Below are positions 1 through 6,674 of a stretch of DNA of 32,077 nucleotides, piece by piece. The position numbers were made by a program, and so were the translations under genes. The stretch covers positions 1 through 32,077 of IMG/VR virus record IMGVR_UViG_3300030616_000064. One strand, given 5' to 3'. The DNA comes from a virus. How positions within the stretch are numbered: the stretch's first letter is position 1; every line of letters starts with the position of its first letter. Below the pieces are notes generated by a model that ran no database searches, was not told the origin of the DNA, and worked only from the letters and a program-made list of their open reading frames with translations.

Positions 1-456
1 CTGCTGGAGCAATACCCCGACTGGTCGGTGTCCACCGCGCTGCGCGGTGCACTTTTCGACGAAGAGCGCGCGCGGCGGGGCAGCAGGCTGGGCCGCGAAA
101 AAGCAATGGCCTGGATGCGCGCCTATATTTTTGCCGACAATCCCGAAGGGCAACCAGGGCACCCGAGCGCGTCGCCGGCCCAGGACAACGACCTGCGCGC
201 GCAGCTGGCCGAAGCTGAAGACCTGGCGCGCCTGATTCTGCATTGCCTGACGCGCGACACGCCATTGGAAGCGGTCGGCGCAATCATCCGCGAAGCCAAG
301 GCACGGCTGGAGCCCGACGGCCAGGCCACCCCCCCGACCGAATCACAGGCCGAAGCCCGGCTGCGCCAGATGGCCCCGCATTGCCGCGGCTGCGTCTGGT
401 GGAACCGTGAAAGACTGCACATCCGTCTGGAGAAAACCAAGACGGGCGGTGCGTGA
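1..456 (+). CDS. Hypothetical protein, 5' truncated by window edge
   Basis: The frame is open from base 1 to the stop at 454-456, so at least 151 residues are present and the true start lies upstream. A GTG at position 28 is the first internal start-like codon but has no clear ribosome site. The visible part is hydrophilic, with an Arg/Ala-rich N-terminal stretch, a helical middle (about residues 60-105) and a C-terminal HCRGC motif that could bind a metal. I recognise no family. The next gene starts on its stop codon (TGATG), so it belongs to the rightward operon of small genes that ends near 1836. Confidence 0.6.
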   Translation: MLEQYPDWSVSTALRGALFDEERARRGSRLGREKAMAWMRAYIFADNPEGQPGHPSASPAQDNDLRAQLAEAEDLARLILHCLTRDTPLEAVGAIIREAKARLEPDGQATPPTESQAEARLRQMAPHCRGCVWWNRERLHIRLEKTKTGGA

Positions 457-665
457 TGAGCATGGGCTACATCCGAAGATACTATGGAGTTCCTGCGAAG
501 CGCGGCGGCAGGGTTGCGTGGAAGACCAGCAAGGGGGTGCGTCACGGCACAATCACGCGGGCAACGGCCTACGTGTATGTGCGCTTCGACGGGGAGCGGC
601 AATCCGTGCCGCTGCACCCGAGGGGAAATGGGCTGGAGTACGAGGCCGAGAAGAAGGAGATCTGA
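456..665 (+). CDS. Small basic phage protein (YYGVPAKRGGRV type)
   Basis: A 69-residue basic protein beginning MSMGYIRRYYGVPAKRGG. I recall small proteins with this N-terminal signature in tailed-phage accessory regions, without known function. The middle (residues 17-55) looks like a small beta barrel, with alternating hydrophobic and basic residues around TYVYVRFDGE-like strands. ATG 456 overlaps the upstream stop. A GTG at 453 and an ATG at 462 are alternative starts. Its stop overlaps the next start by one base, implying translational coupling. No function is assigned. Confidence 0.65.
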   Translation: MSMGYIRRYYGVPAKRGGRVAWKTSKGVRHGTITRATAYVYVRFDGERQSVPLHPRGNGLEYEAEKKEI

Positions 666-976
666 TGAGCCACGAAGAGTGCCGCCACGGCGTTATAGTG
701 CGCATAGCTGGCGTGGAGACCGGCGAGCGTTGCCGGCTGTGCGAAATGACCTCCACCGGACCACACACGCGCAAATGGCCGCCGCTCAAACTCTGCTGCA
801 CCACCTGCGGCCTGGTGCTGGTGCCCATGGCGCATCACGACGGCGACGGATGGTTCCTGCACCTCGGCGGTTGCAATTGCGAGCAGCCCGCCGAGCTGGT
901 GCAGTTCCAGTGGCCGGAGGGTGTTGAGTCGCTGACCGCCGCGGAGCTTCGTGACATGGGCTTCATCATCGCATGA
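665..976 (+). CDS. Cysteine-rich, probable zinc-binding protein
   Basis: A 103-residue protein starting MSHEECRHGV. It has CRLC, a CCTTC cluster and a late GCNC, with several histidines around HHDGDGWFLH. This pattern suggests one or two zinc knuckles. The open frame continues well upstream, but ATG 665 sits on the previous stop (TGATG) and overlaps the neighbouring gene by only one base, so it is the likelier start. The last four bases overlap the next gene (ATGA). Zinc binding is inferred from cysteine spacing only. Role unknown. Confidence 0.7.
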   Translation: MSHEECRHGVIVRIAGVETGERCRLCEMTSTGPHTRKWPPLKLCCTTCGLVLVPMAHHDGDGWFLHLGGCNCEQPAELVQFQWPEGVESLTAAELRDMGFIIA

Positions 977-1188
977 CCGCCTCGGCCGGCATCCTGCGCC
1001 TGCTGCGGCGATCGCGCTCGGGCGGCAAGACCGCCCATGAGCTGGCCGAGTGGCTGGCCATGCCGCGTCGCAACGTGTCCAGCACCCTGTACCGCCTGAA
1101 AAAAGCGGGGCGGATCGTAAAGGTCGACGACCAGCGACCGGCGCTCTGGGCGCTCGTTGACAGTCACGAAAGGAGCGGCGTCCAATGA
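973..1188 (+). CDS. Small winged helix-turn-helix protein
   Basis: A 71-residue protein that reads as a bare winged-helix DNA-binding domain. It has an N-terminal helix (ILRLLRRS), a helix-turn-helix at about residues 20-47 (AHELAEWLAMPRRNVSSTLY, then RLKKAGRIV) and a short wing ending in ALWALV. The pattern resembles MarR/ArsR-type and phage 'YRLKKAG' regulators. It overlaps both neighbours by four bases. It lies in the last cluster before the late region, so it is one candidate for a late-gene regulator, but nothing in the sequence proves that. Confidence 0.7.
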   Translation: MTASAGILRLLRRSRSGGKTAHELAEWLAMPRRNVSSTLYRLKKAGRIVKVDDQRPALWALVDSHERSGVQ

Positions 1189-1391
1189 TCACCCTGACCA
1201 CCCGCGAACGCGAGAAGTTCGCCAAGTGGTGCGAGCAGCGCGCGAGGGACAACCAGGTCATCGCCGACCAAGCCGCCAAACTACCCGGCATCGGCACGGC
1301 CATGGCCAGGCTGCAGCGCAACGAAGCTCTTGCGCTGACCGCGGTGGCCATGCTGCTGCAGCAAATCGAAACCGAAAACGAGGAGGGCTGA
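1185..1391 (+). CDS. Small helical protein of unknown function
   Basis: A 68-residue, probably all-helical protein (MITLTTREREKFAKWCEQRA...). It has one long amphipathic stretch over residues 5-30 and another over residues 45-65. The ATG overlaps the preceding stop (ATGA). The GAGGAGGGC near its end provides the ribosome site of the next gene. Sequences with the TxREREKFAxWCE pattern occur in phage accessory regions as short hypothetical proteins. I can assign no function. Confidence 0.65.
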   Translation: MITLTTREREKFAKWCEQRARDNQVIADQAAKLPGIGTAMARLQRNEALALTAVAMLLQQIETENEEG

Positions 1392-1392
1392 C

Positions 1393-1836
1393 ATGCCAAC
1401 CAACCGCATCATCCACCCCGGTGGCAACGGCGGGGGGATCGTCCCCCCGCGATCCGAGATCCTGCCGATTCCGCTGCCGCCGGGCGTGAGCTTCCTGTCC
1501 GCCGGCGCGGCCGTCTGCGTGGTGCCGCCCTCGCCGGTCAGCGCGAAGAAGAACCCGTCGCTGACCCTGTTGCCGCGGCGCGACTTCAAGATGATCCTGG
1601 AGGCCTATTCCCAGGCGGTCGAGGAACACCGCCCCATCGTGATCTACCCCGAGCCCGACGCCAGCCCCGAGGGCATGCGTCCCAAGCTCGATCGCATCGA
1701 GGAGCTCGATGACGACCTGGCCCAGCTGGCCGCCCGCGCCGAGATCACCGTCAACGGCAAGCGCTACGACAGCCTGGCCTCCGGCTTTCGCATGCTGCAG
1801 CCCGGTGAGGAGATCGTGATCCGCCGCGAGAAGTAA
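1393..1836 (+). CDS. Hypothetical protein, last gene of the left operon
   Basis: A 147-residue protein. Residues 1-50 are Gly/Pro-rich and probably flexible. The remainder looks like a small alpha/beta domain with an acidic helix (RIEELDDDLAQLAARAE) and a C-terminal beta segment (ITVNGKRYDSL). GGAGGG lies just before the ATG, inside the preceding gene. A strong hairpin follows at 1873-1901 and the next gene is antisense, so this is the end of the operon. No family recognised. Confidence 0.65.
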   Translation: MPTNRIIHPGGNGGGIVPPRSEILPIPLPPGVSFLSAGAAVCVVPPSPVSAKKNPSLTLLPRRDFKMILEAYSQAVEEHRPIVIYPEPDASPEGMRPKLDRIEELDDDLAQLAARAEITVNGKRYDSLASGFRMLQPGEEIVIRREK

Positions 1837-1872
1837 GCTACCGGCGGGCGCGTTGCGCTCGTCGAGATCTGT

Positions 1873-1901
1873 CCGGCCCCCGGTCATGCGCCGGGGGCCG
1901 G
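1873..1901. terminator. GC-rich hairpin between convergent genes
   Basis: A perfect 11-bp inverted repeat (CCGGCCCCCGG, 7-nt loop, CCGGGGGCCGG) lies in the 76-bp gap between the convergent genes ending at 1836 and 1913. It has no T-tract on either strand. It could act as a bidirectional roadblock or RNA 3'-end stabiliser rather than a classical intrinsic terminator. Confidence 0.6.
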
Positions 1902-1912
1902 GCATTTCGGCG

Positions 1913-2602
1913 CTAGAAGTCGAAGTTCTTGCCGGTGGCGCTGGTTTTCGGCGTGTAGCCGCCCGGGGGCGGCTCGCCACAGGTCTTGGCGTAGTGTTTC
2001 TCTGCCGAGTAAAGCACCAGGTAGTACCGCGGAAGGCAGCACAGCTCGGGGCTGGCCGCGTCCCTGCCGTCACGCGCGGACCAGCCGGGGATGGCGGCCA
2101 CGGCGCCCTGTGCGGGCCAGCGGAACCGCGCGATCTGTTTGGGCGCCAGCATGGCCACCGGGCTGCTCTTGACCGCCGGCAGCCGGCTGCCCGTGCCGGA
2201 CCGCAGCTCGGGCCGCGGGTGGACGTTGTAGAGCGTCGTGGTGCCCTTGTTGGTCATCTGCGCGTGCAGCCACCCGCCGCGCAGCACCAGCTGCATATCG
2301 ATCCGGTTGCGGTAGCAGTCAACGGTGCCCCGCGAGCCGCCCAGCCGCTTGACCGCGTTCCACTGATCGCCGGTCAGCTTGTTCTTCGCACCGCTCAGCG
2401 CCCGCTGGATGGCCTCGGACTCCTGCTGGAGCACCTGGTACCGGGCGGTCAGCTCCACCAGCCTGGCGCGGCCCTTGCGGTTGTTTACGACCGCCCCTGC
2501 CGCGGCCGGCTTCGCCGGCGCGTTCACTTCCGCGGCGACCGCCACGGCGATCGCTGCGACCACGGCGACGGCCGCGGCACTACTCCTGGCTTTGCGTTGC
2601 AT
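1913..2602 (-). CDS. Secreted/periplasmic protein, putative lysogenic 'moron'
   Basis: A 229-residue antisense gene between the left operon and the late region. The start at 2602 (MQRKARSS) is set by an AAAGGGG ribosome site; the frame extends 16 codons further up without a good site. The N-terminus is a classic Sec signal: basic n-region, then a long Ala/Val core ending near AVAAEVNA. A predicted coiled coil follows (about residues 45-80), then a beta-rich region. Four cysteines after the signal (VDCYRN, ELCCLP, KTCGEP) could form disulfides. It has its own promoter at 2651-2678. Independent promoter, opposite strand and export signal are typical of morons expressed from a prophage. The function is unknown and I recognise no family. 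Confidence 0.75.
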   Translation of the reverse strand: MQRKARSSAAAVAVVAAIAVAVAAEVNAPAKPAAAGAVVNNRKGRARLVELTARYQVLQQESEAIQRALSGAKNKLTGDQWNAVKRLGGSRGTVDCYRNRIDMQLVLRGGWLHAQMTNKGTTTLYNVHPRPELRSGTGSRLPAVKSSPVAMLAPKQIARFRWPAQGAVAAIPGWSARDGRDAASPELCCLPRYYLVLYSAEKHYAKTCGEPPPGGYTPKTSATGKNFDF

Positions 2603-2650
2603 GTTTGCCCCTTTCCGCTTCTGAGATAGCCCGCCATGCCCGCTACTCAT

Positions 2651-2678
2651 AGGATACGCCGGTGCCCGCGGATGTCAA
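2651..2678 (-). promoter_or_regulatory. Consensus sigma70-type promoter for the secreted-protein gene
   Basis: Read on the minus strand, a perfect TTGACA (2673-2678) is followed by a 16-bp spacer and TATCCT (2651-2656). Transcription would start near 2644, about 42 bases upstream of the ATG at 2602, leaving a short leader with an AAAGGGG ribosome site. It is among the best -35/-10 pairs in the window and stands out against the GC-rich background. Confidence 0.75.
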
Positions 2679-2701
2679 TACCGAATACCTGCGCCGGGCT
2701 C

Positions 2702-2759
2702 GGCGCGCAAAGCGCGCCTAAGCCGCTGGCCGCCTGTCACATCCAACTTGGCGCGCAAA
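2702..2759. repeat. Repeated GGCGCGCAAA element between divergent promoters
   Basis: GGCGCGCAAA occurs at 2702-2711 and again at 2750-2759. The first copy is also half of a 7-bp dyad (GGCGCGC-AAA-GCGCGCC, 2702-2718). Both copies lie between the leftward promoter (2651-2678) and the rightward promoter (2773-2802). A shared operator controlling both is an attractive inference, but no binding protein is known. Confidence 0.4.
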
Positions 2760-2772
2760 ATGGCTTCGGGTC

Positions 2773-2802
2773 TTGTCTTCGCGGGGTGCTTCGCGGTATG
2801 CT
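2773..2802 (+). promoter_or_regulatory. Probable late promoter (pR'-like)
   Basis: TTGTCT at 2773-2778 and TATGCT at 2797-2802, with an 18-bp spacer. Transcription would begin at about 2808-2810, exactly where the GTGAG closing helix of the structured RNA begins. It is the only recognisable promoter upstream of the head genes. There is no room for another between the terminator (ending 2990) and the first head gene (3003). Confidence 0.65.
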
Positions 2803-2808
2803 ATAGGC

Positions 2809-2990
2809 GTGAGAGGCAAGGCACGCCTTGCAGCCCTGAGGGGGAGCACCTCATGAGGTAGTGGCGGACAGTCCGACGGGGGCCTTGGCAGTGCGCTGAC
2901 GCACGCCAACGCCCCCGGTCCGGGCTCACTACAGACGCGAGACCTTCGCGGCCGTTTGCTGAAGCATCAGCAGGCGGCCGCTTTCTTTTT
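2809..2990 (+). ncRNA. Structured leader RNA upstream of the head operon
   Basis: A stretch of about 180 nt with no plausible gene, bounded by a promoter and an intrinsic terminator. By hand it folds as follows. A closing helix GTGAG (2809-2813)/CTCAC (2925-2929). A hairpin GCAAGG-CACG-CCTTGC (2816-2831). A TGAGG/CCTCA or palindromic ACCTCATGAGGT hairpin (2837-2859). A long arm CGGAC (2865-2869)/GTCCG (2918-2922), continuing into CGGGGGC (2877-2883)/GCCCCCG (2911-2917), TGGC/GCCA, and GTGCG-CTGA-CGCAC (2891-2904). A hairpin CGCGA/TCGCG (2936-2950) overlaps the base of the terminator stem. The arrangement parallels the lambda pR' 6S RNA ending at tR', and put-type antiterminator RNAs are an alternative. 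The sequence matches no RNA family I know. Confidence 0.65.
2948..2990 (+). terminator. Strong intrinsic terminator in front of the head genes
   Basis: The stem GCGGCCG-TT-TGCTG (2948-2961) pairs with CAGCA-GG-CGGCCGC (2968-2981). The TT/GG positions can form G-U pairs, giving 14 continuous pairs around a 6-nt loop. TTTCTTTTT follows at 2982-2990. It is the only hairpin in the window with a proper T-tract. The ribosome site of the next gene (GGAG, 2991-2994) abuts it, so the head genes need read-through. Confidence 0.85.
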
Positions 2991-3002
2991 GGAGCGGCGA
3001 TC

Positions 3003-3293
3003 TTGGCCACCAGCATCAGCAAGGCAAACTTCCAGGCCGCACTGGGCAACTGCTACGACGCGATCGAGTCGGAGTCGTGGGCCAGCGCCTGGAAGTACTA
3101 CGCGATGGCCGAGGCCCAGCACGCCGGGCTGCTCAAGAGCTCCAGCGGTGACGGCATGGCCATGGAGCGCCGTGCCAGCCTGGAGGGGCTCAAGGACGCC
3201 ATCAAGGCTGCCGAATCCGGCGTGGACCAGCGCGCCGGCGCCGGCAATCGGCTGATCACCGCCCGTACCGGGTACAGCGCCAGGGGCCGCTGA
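3003..3293 (+). CDS. Small head protein, possible gpW-like head-tail adaptor
   Basis: A 96-residue protein with a TTG start at 3003, placed eight bases after GGAG (2991-2994). Two helical segments (about residues 5-40, ALGNCYDAIESESWASAW..., and 52-72, RRASLEGLKDAIKAAE) flank a polar turn. A basic, Gly-rich tail follows. Size and position directly before a gpB-type portal match lambda gpW, a small joining protein added after DNA packaging. The sequence resemblance is weak, so the call rests mainly on synteny. Its stop overlaps the portal start (TGATG). Confidence 0.6.
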   Translation: MATSISKANFQAALGNCYDAIESESWASAWKYYAMAEAQHAGLLKSSSGDGMAMERRASLEGLKDAIKAAESGVDQRAGAGNRLITARTGYSARGR

Positions 3294-4942
3294 TGGTCAT
3301 GCCGATGCGTACCCGCGCTTACGGCAACCGCATCGAGCGGGCCGTCGACACGGTCATCGGTCTGTTCAACCCCCGCAAGGCCTTCATGCGTTCGCACTTC
3401 CGGCGCATGGAGCGCGACATCGACTACCGCGAGAACGTATTCACGCTGATGCGCGCGCGCGGTTACCGCAACGCGGCAGCCGGCAGCCAGAAGACCCCTT
3501 GGGGCGGCACCAGCCGCGACGCCGACGGCGAGATCACCGGCGGCCGCAAGCAGCTGGTGTCGCGCTCGCGGGAGGTCAACCGCGACGACCCGGTGGCCAG
3601 CGGCCTGACCGGTACCTACGTGCACAACTGGATCGGCACGGGCATGACCCCGCAGGCCCAGACCGGCGACGACGCCAAGGACGACGCGCTCGAGGCCGTC
3701 TGGGAGCTGCGCAAGGACTCGCTCTACCCGGCCGATCTGCTCGACTACGAGGAGGCTCAGCGCCTCAACGCGCGCAAGGTCATCGAGGACGGCGAGGTGC
3801 TGGTCAAGCATGCCCGCCGCCCGCGACGCTACGGCGCCGACCCGGTCTGGTTCGAGATCATCGAGAGCGACCGCCTGGCCACCCCGCAGCAGCTGGCCGG
3901 CGAGGAGCTGGCCGGCCGCATTCGCGAGGGTGTGGAGCGCGACGAGAGCGGCTGGATCGTGGCTTTCCACATCCGCAAGACGCACCCCGGCAAGATGTCT
4001 CTGCTGGACGCCGCCGACCGCAAGTTCGCGCGTGTCGAGGCCGGCGTTGTCAAGCACCTGAAGTTCACGAAGCGCCCGGGCCAGAGCCGCGGCGTGCCGC
4101 TGTTCCACGCGGTGCTCCAGGACCTGCGCGACCTGGATCTCCTGATTGTGGCCAGCCTCAAGCGCACGCAGATCTCGGCCTGCCTAAGCATTTTCATCAA
4201 GAGCCCCTTGCCGGCCGACCAGATCCTGGACATCACCGCCGAAAAGTACGGCTACAAGCTCGACGACACGCTCGAGCCCGGCATGATCATGAAGCTCTTC
4301 CCGGGCGAGGAAGTCCAGACCATCATTCCCAACTTCCCGGGCAGCGACCTGGTGCCCTTCATCCTGCTGCTGGCCAGGCGCATCGGCGCCGCGCTGGGCG
4401 TTTCCTGGCAGGTGGTGCTCAAGGACTTCAGCCAGGCTAACTACAGCAGCGCGCGCACGGATCTCATGGAGTCCCGCCAGGTCTACGTGGTGCTGCAGCG
4501 CTGGTTCGAGAGCAAGCTGCTCAAGTGGGAGTGGCGCACGGTCATGGAGGACGCGCTGCTGCGTGGCGAGCCGCTGCTGGTTTCCGCCGGCGTCGAGCTT
4601 GCCGACATACGCAAGGTCAAGTGGATCCCCAACGGCTGGGACTGGGTCGACCCGGTCAAGGAGGCCAAGGGCAAGCAGATCGAGCTGGAGATGAAGGTTA
4701 CTTCACCTTACGAGATCTGCGCCTCGAAGGGCAAGGACTTCCCGACCGTGCTGCGCCAGTGCCTGAAGGCCGAGCAGCTGGAGATCAAGCTCCGCAAGGA
4801 CATGAAACTCCCGGCGCGCGCGCCCGACTCGGCCTTCGAGCCCGCGGCCGCCGACACCGACGACGACAAGGACGACGATCCGCCCCCGCCGGCCAGGCGC
4901 GGGCTGCTGGCTCTGATTCAGAACACCCTCGGAGGCAACTGA
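3293..4942 (+). CDS. Portal protein, lambda gpB family
   Basis: A 549-residue protein of the lambda-type portal family (Phage_portal_2). The portal ring forms the DNA channel at one capsid vertex and binds terminase and the connector. Supporting features: a basic N-terminus, REVNRDDPVASG and YVHNWIGTG near residues 92-115, WFEIIESDRLATP in the wing domain, DLDLLIVASLKRTQI in the stem/crown region, the signature SQANYSSAR at about residue 380, and WDWVDPVKEAKGKQIE near residue 450. An acidic D/P-rich tail precedes a short C-terminal helix. Length matches lambda gpB (533). The ATG overlaps the upstream stop and the stop overlaps the protease start. Confidence 0.93.
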   Translation: MVMPMRTRAYGNRIERAVDTVIGLFNPRKAFMRSHFRRMERDIDYRENVFTLMRARGYRNAAAGSQKTPWGGTSRDADGEITGGRKQLVSRSREVNRDDPVASGLTGTYVHNWIGTGMTPQAQTGDDAKDDALEAVWELRKDSLYPADLLDYEEAQRLNARKVIEDGEVLVKHARRPRRYGADPVWFEIIESDRLATPQQLAGEELAGRIREGVERDESGWIVAFHIRKTHPGKMSLLDAADRKFARVEAGVVKHLKFTKRPGQSRGVPLFHAVLQDLRDLDLLIVASLKRTQISACLSIFIKSPLPADQILDITAEKYGYKLDDTLEPGMIMKLFPGEEVQTIIPNFPGSDLVPFILLLARRIGAALGVSWQVVLKDFSQANYSSARTDLMESRQVYVVLQRWFESKLLKWEWRTVMEDALLRGEPLLVSAGVELADIRKVKWIPNGWDWVDPVKEAKGKQIELEMKVTSPYEICASKGKDFPTVLRQCLKAEQLEIKLRKDMKLPARAPDSAFEPAAADTDDDKDDDPPPPARRGLLALIQNTLGGN

Positions 4943-6084
4943 TGGCCAGACGCACGCAGAAGACTCTTCGCTCCGCGGGCCGCGAGCCCGCCCGCGCCCG
5001 CACCCGCGGGCTGTTCTACCCCGAGCGCATCGAAGTCCGGGCGGTAGACGCCGAGAAGCGCCAGGCCACCTTCGTGGCCGCCACCGAGGGCGGGGTCGAG
5101 ACCTGGGCGGGGCCCGAGCACCTGCGCATGAGCGGCGCGAACCTCGATCGCTTTCGCAAGAACCCGGTGATCCTCGACACCCACAACCGCTACGAGGCCG
5201 GCGCGATCATCGGCCGGGCGCTACGCGTCTGGATCGAGCAGGACAAGCTGCTGGTCGAGATCGAGTTCGCGGCCACCAAGCGCGCCGAGGAAATATGGAC
5301 GCTGGTGCGCGACGGGTTCCTGAGCGCGCTCAGCGTCGGGTTCTTGCCCGTCGAGATCATGCGCCTGGGCGAGAACGAGACCTACGGCACCGGCGACCGC
5401 AAGGTGGTCGGACCCGCCCGGGTGATCATAGAGTGGGAGCTATTCGAGATCAGCGTGGTGCCGGTACCCGCCGACGCCGACGCATTGAAACGCAGCTTCT
5501 TCGGCGACGAAGAAGACCCCCGCAATCAGGCCGGAGCCAGTGTGGCGCCGGCAGCGTCTCGGACGCGAGAAAGGAGCAGAAGCATGGATCCGAAGTTCAA
5601 GCAGTACTTGGAGGCCCGCGGGCTCGATCCCGACGAGCTTACCGAGCACACGCTCGAGGCGCTGAAGAAGGATTTCGACGCCGCGAGTCAGCGCTCGGCG
5701 CCAGCCGGCGAGGACACCCCGGTGGACCCCGTCAAGGTCGTGCGCGAGCACAAGCCCGCGGGCGAGCGCAGCGAGGAAGTCGTCCTGCGCGAGCGCGTGA
5801 TGGCCGTCTGTCCCGAGTCCCTGCGCGAGTACGCCGAGGGGCTGCTGCTGGCCGGCGGCAAGGTCGTGCGCAACGCCGAGGGCGAGGAGGCGGTCAAGGA
5901 GTTCCGCAGCTTCGAGGAGTACCGGCGCGCGCTGCTGGAGGAGGCCAAGCGCCAGAGCGCCCCGGTGGGCAGCACCGAGCCCCAGGAGCCGGGCGAGCAC
6001 GGCAAGGGCCAGGAGCGCTCCGGCGCCCCGCAGAAGGTCGAGGACCTCGACGACGACGTCGCGATCCGGGCCATCGCCGGCTAG
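4942..6084 (+). CDS. Prohead protease fused to scaffold domain (lambda C/Nu3-like)
   Basis: A 380-residue protein. Residues 25-190 look like an HK97/U35-type prohead serine protease (herpesvirus assemblin fold). NPVILDTHNRYEAG carries the candidate catalytic His81, SALSVGFLPVE the candidate Ser131, and WELFEISVVPVPADADA is the family's terminal strand-helix. Residues 190-380 are charged and helical, as in a scaffold. The protease matures the prohead by trimming scaffold and other head proteins. ATG 4942 overlaps the portal stop; the open frame upstream is a portal shadow. An internal start at 5584 probably yields the free scaffold. Confidence 0.88.
   Translation: MARRTQKTLRSAGREPARARTRGLFYPERIEVRAVDAEKRQATFVAATEGGVETWAGPEHLRMSGANLDRFRKNPVILDTHNRYEAGAIIGRALRVWIEQDKLLVEIEFAATKRAEEIWTLVRDGFLSALSVGFLPVEIMRLGENETYGTGDRKVVGPARVIIEWELFEISVVPVPADADALKRSFFGDEEDPRNQAGASVAPAASRTRERSRSMDPKFKQYLEARGLDPDELTEHTLEALKKDFDAASQRSAPAGEDTPVDPVKVVREHKPAGERSEEVVLRERVMAVCPESLREYAEGLLLAGGKVVRNAEGEEAVKEFRSFEEYRRALLEEAKRQSAPVGSTEPQEPGEHGKGQERSGAPQKVEDLDDDVAIRAIAG
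5584..6084 (+). CDS. Internal in-frame scaffold protein (Nu3-like)
   Basis: Within the protease gene, GAAAGGAG sits seven bases before ATG 5584, in frame, giving a 166-residue product beginning MDPKFKQYLEARG. The site closely resembles those of the decoration and capsid genes (GGAG-CAGAAGC/ACTGAAGC-ATG). The product is acidic and helical (DELTEHTLEALKKDFD, EFRSFEEYRRALLEEAKR), as scaffolds are. Lambda makes Nu3 from inside gene C in exactly this way. Independent translation here is inferred from the ribosome site, not shown. Confidence 0.7.
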   Translation: MDPKFKQYLEARGLDPDELTEHTLEALKKDFDAASQRSAPAGEDTPVDPVKVVREHKPAGERSEEVVLRERVMAVCPESLREYAEGLLLAGGKVVRNAEGEEAVKEFRSFEEYRRALLEEAKRQSAPVGSTEPQEPGEHGKGQERSGAPQKVEDLDDDVAIRAIAG

Positions 6085-6118
6085 CCGCGGCCGCGGCCAC
6101 GAGAGAGGAGACTGAAGC

Positions 6119-6637
6119 ATGACGACCAACAACTTCGCGCGCTTCCGCAGGAACATCTTCGGCGCGCCCGAACCGCTGATCTACCCCGGCGCTTTCCAGG
6201 CCGGGTCCACCGCCGCGGTCAAGGCCGGGGCGCTCATCGAGCTCACCGCCGACGGCAACAGCAAGTGGGTCGAGATGGACTCGGACTTCAACGGCGCGGC
6301 CAACGTGGCCATCGCCGCCTGCGAGATCAAGAGCGGCGATCGCGCGGGCTACTATCCGATCATCGTTCCCCGGCCCGGCGACATCTTCGAGTTCGCGCTG
6401 TCCGCGGCCGGCGACCCGGTCCTGGGCGCGGCGCTCTACTGGTCGGACGCCGAGACCCTGGCCGAGAGCGGCAGCAACGCCGTGGCCTACGTGGCCGACT
6501 TCGACCACTACCCGGCCATGCAGGGGCACCTGGCCGACGACGCCTCGCCGGACCAGGGCACCACGCTGCGCAGCGTGTCCTACGTCGGCGTCTTCATCGA
6601 CGCGGCCGCCAGCTACTACGCGGCGCTCGTCCAGTAG
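6119..6637 (+). CDS. Capsid decoration-like protein
   Basis: A 172-residue protein between scaffold and major capsid, the slot of lambda gpD. It is beta-rich and Gly/Ala-rich. Residues 30-110 resemble small phage capsid stabilising/DUF2190-type proteins (FQAGSTAAVKAGALIELT, YYPIIVPRPGDIFEFAL, GAALYWSDAETL). A GAGAGGAGA ribosome site precedes the ATG. Such proteins bind capsid trimers after expansion. The assignment is by position and composition, because decoration proteins diverge quickly. Confidence 0.7.
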   Translation: MTTNNFARFRRNIFGAPEPLIYPGAFQAGSTAAVKAGALIELTADGNSKWVEMDSDFNGAANVAIAACEIKSGDRAGYYPIIVPRPGDIFEFALSAAGDPVLGAALYWSDAETLAESGSNAVAYVADFDHYPAMQGHLADDASPDQGTTLRSVSYVGVFIDAAASYYAALVQ

Positions 6638-6674
6638 TCGCGGTAGTCGCGGCCGAGAGAGAGAGGAGACCAAA

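Noticed and set aside
2809-2990. Known small ribozyme (hammerhead, HDV-like) or tRNA in the leader RNA
   Set aside because: I checked for conserved cores such as CTGATGA/GAAA and for a T-arm/anticodon pattern and found none; the structure seems unrelated to these.
3098-4108. 336-codon antisense frame opposite the portal gene
   Set aside because: The portal is strongly recognisable on the plus strand; the antisense product is a composition artefact.
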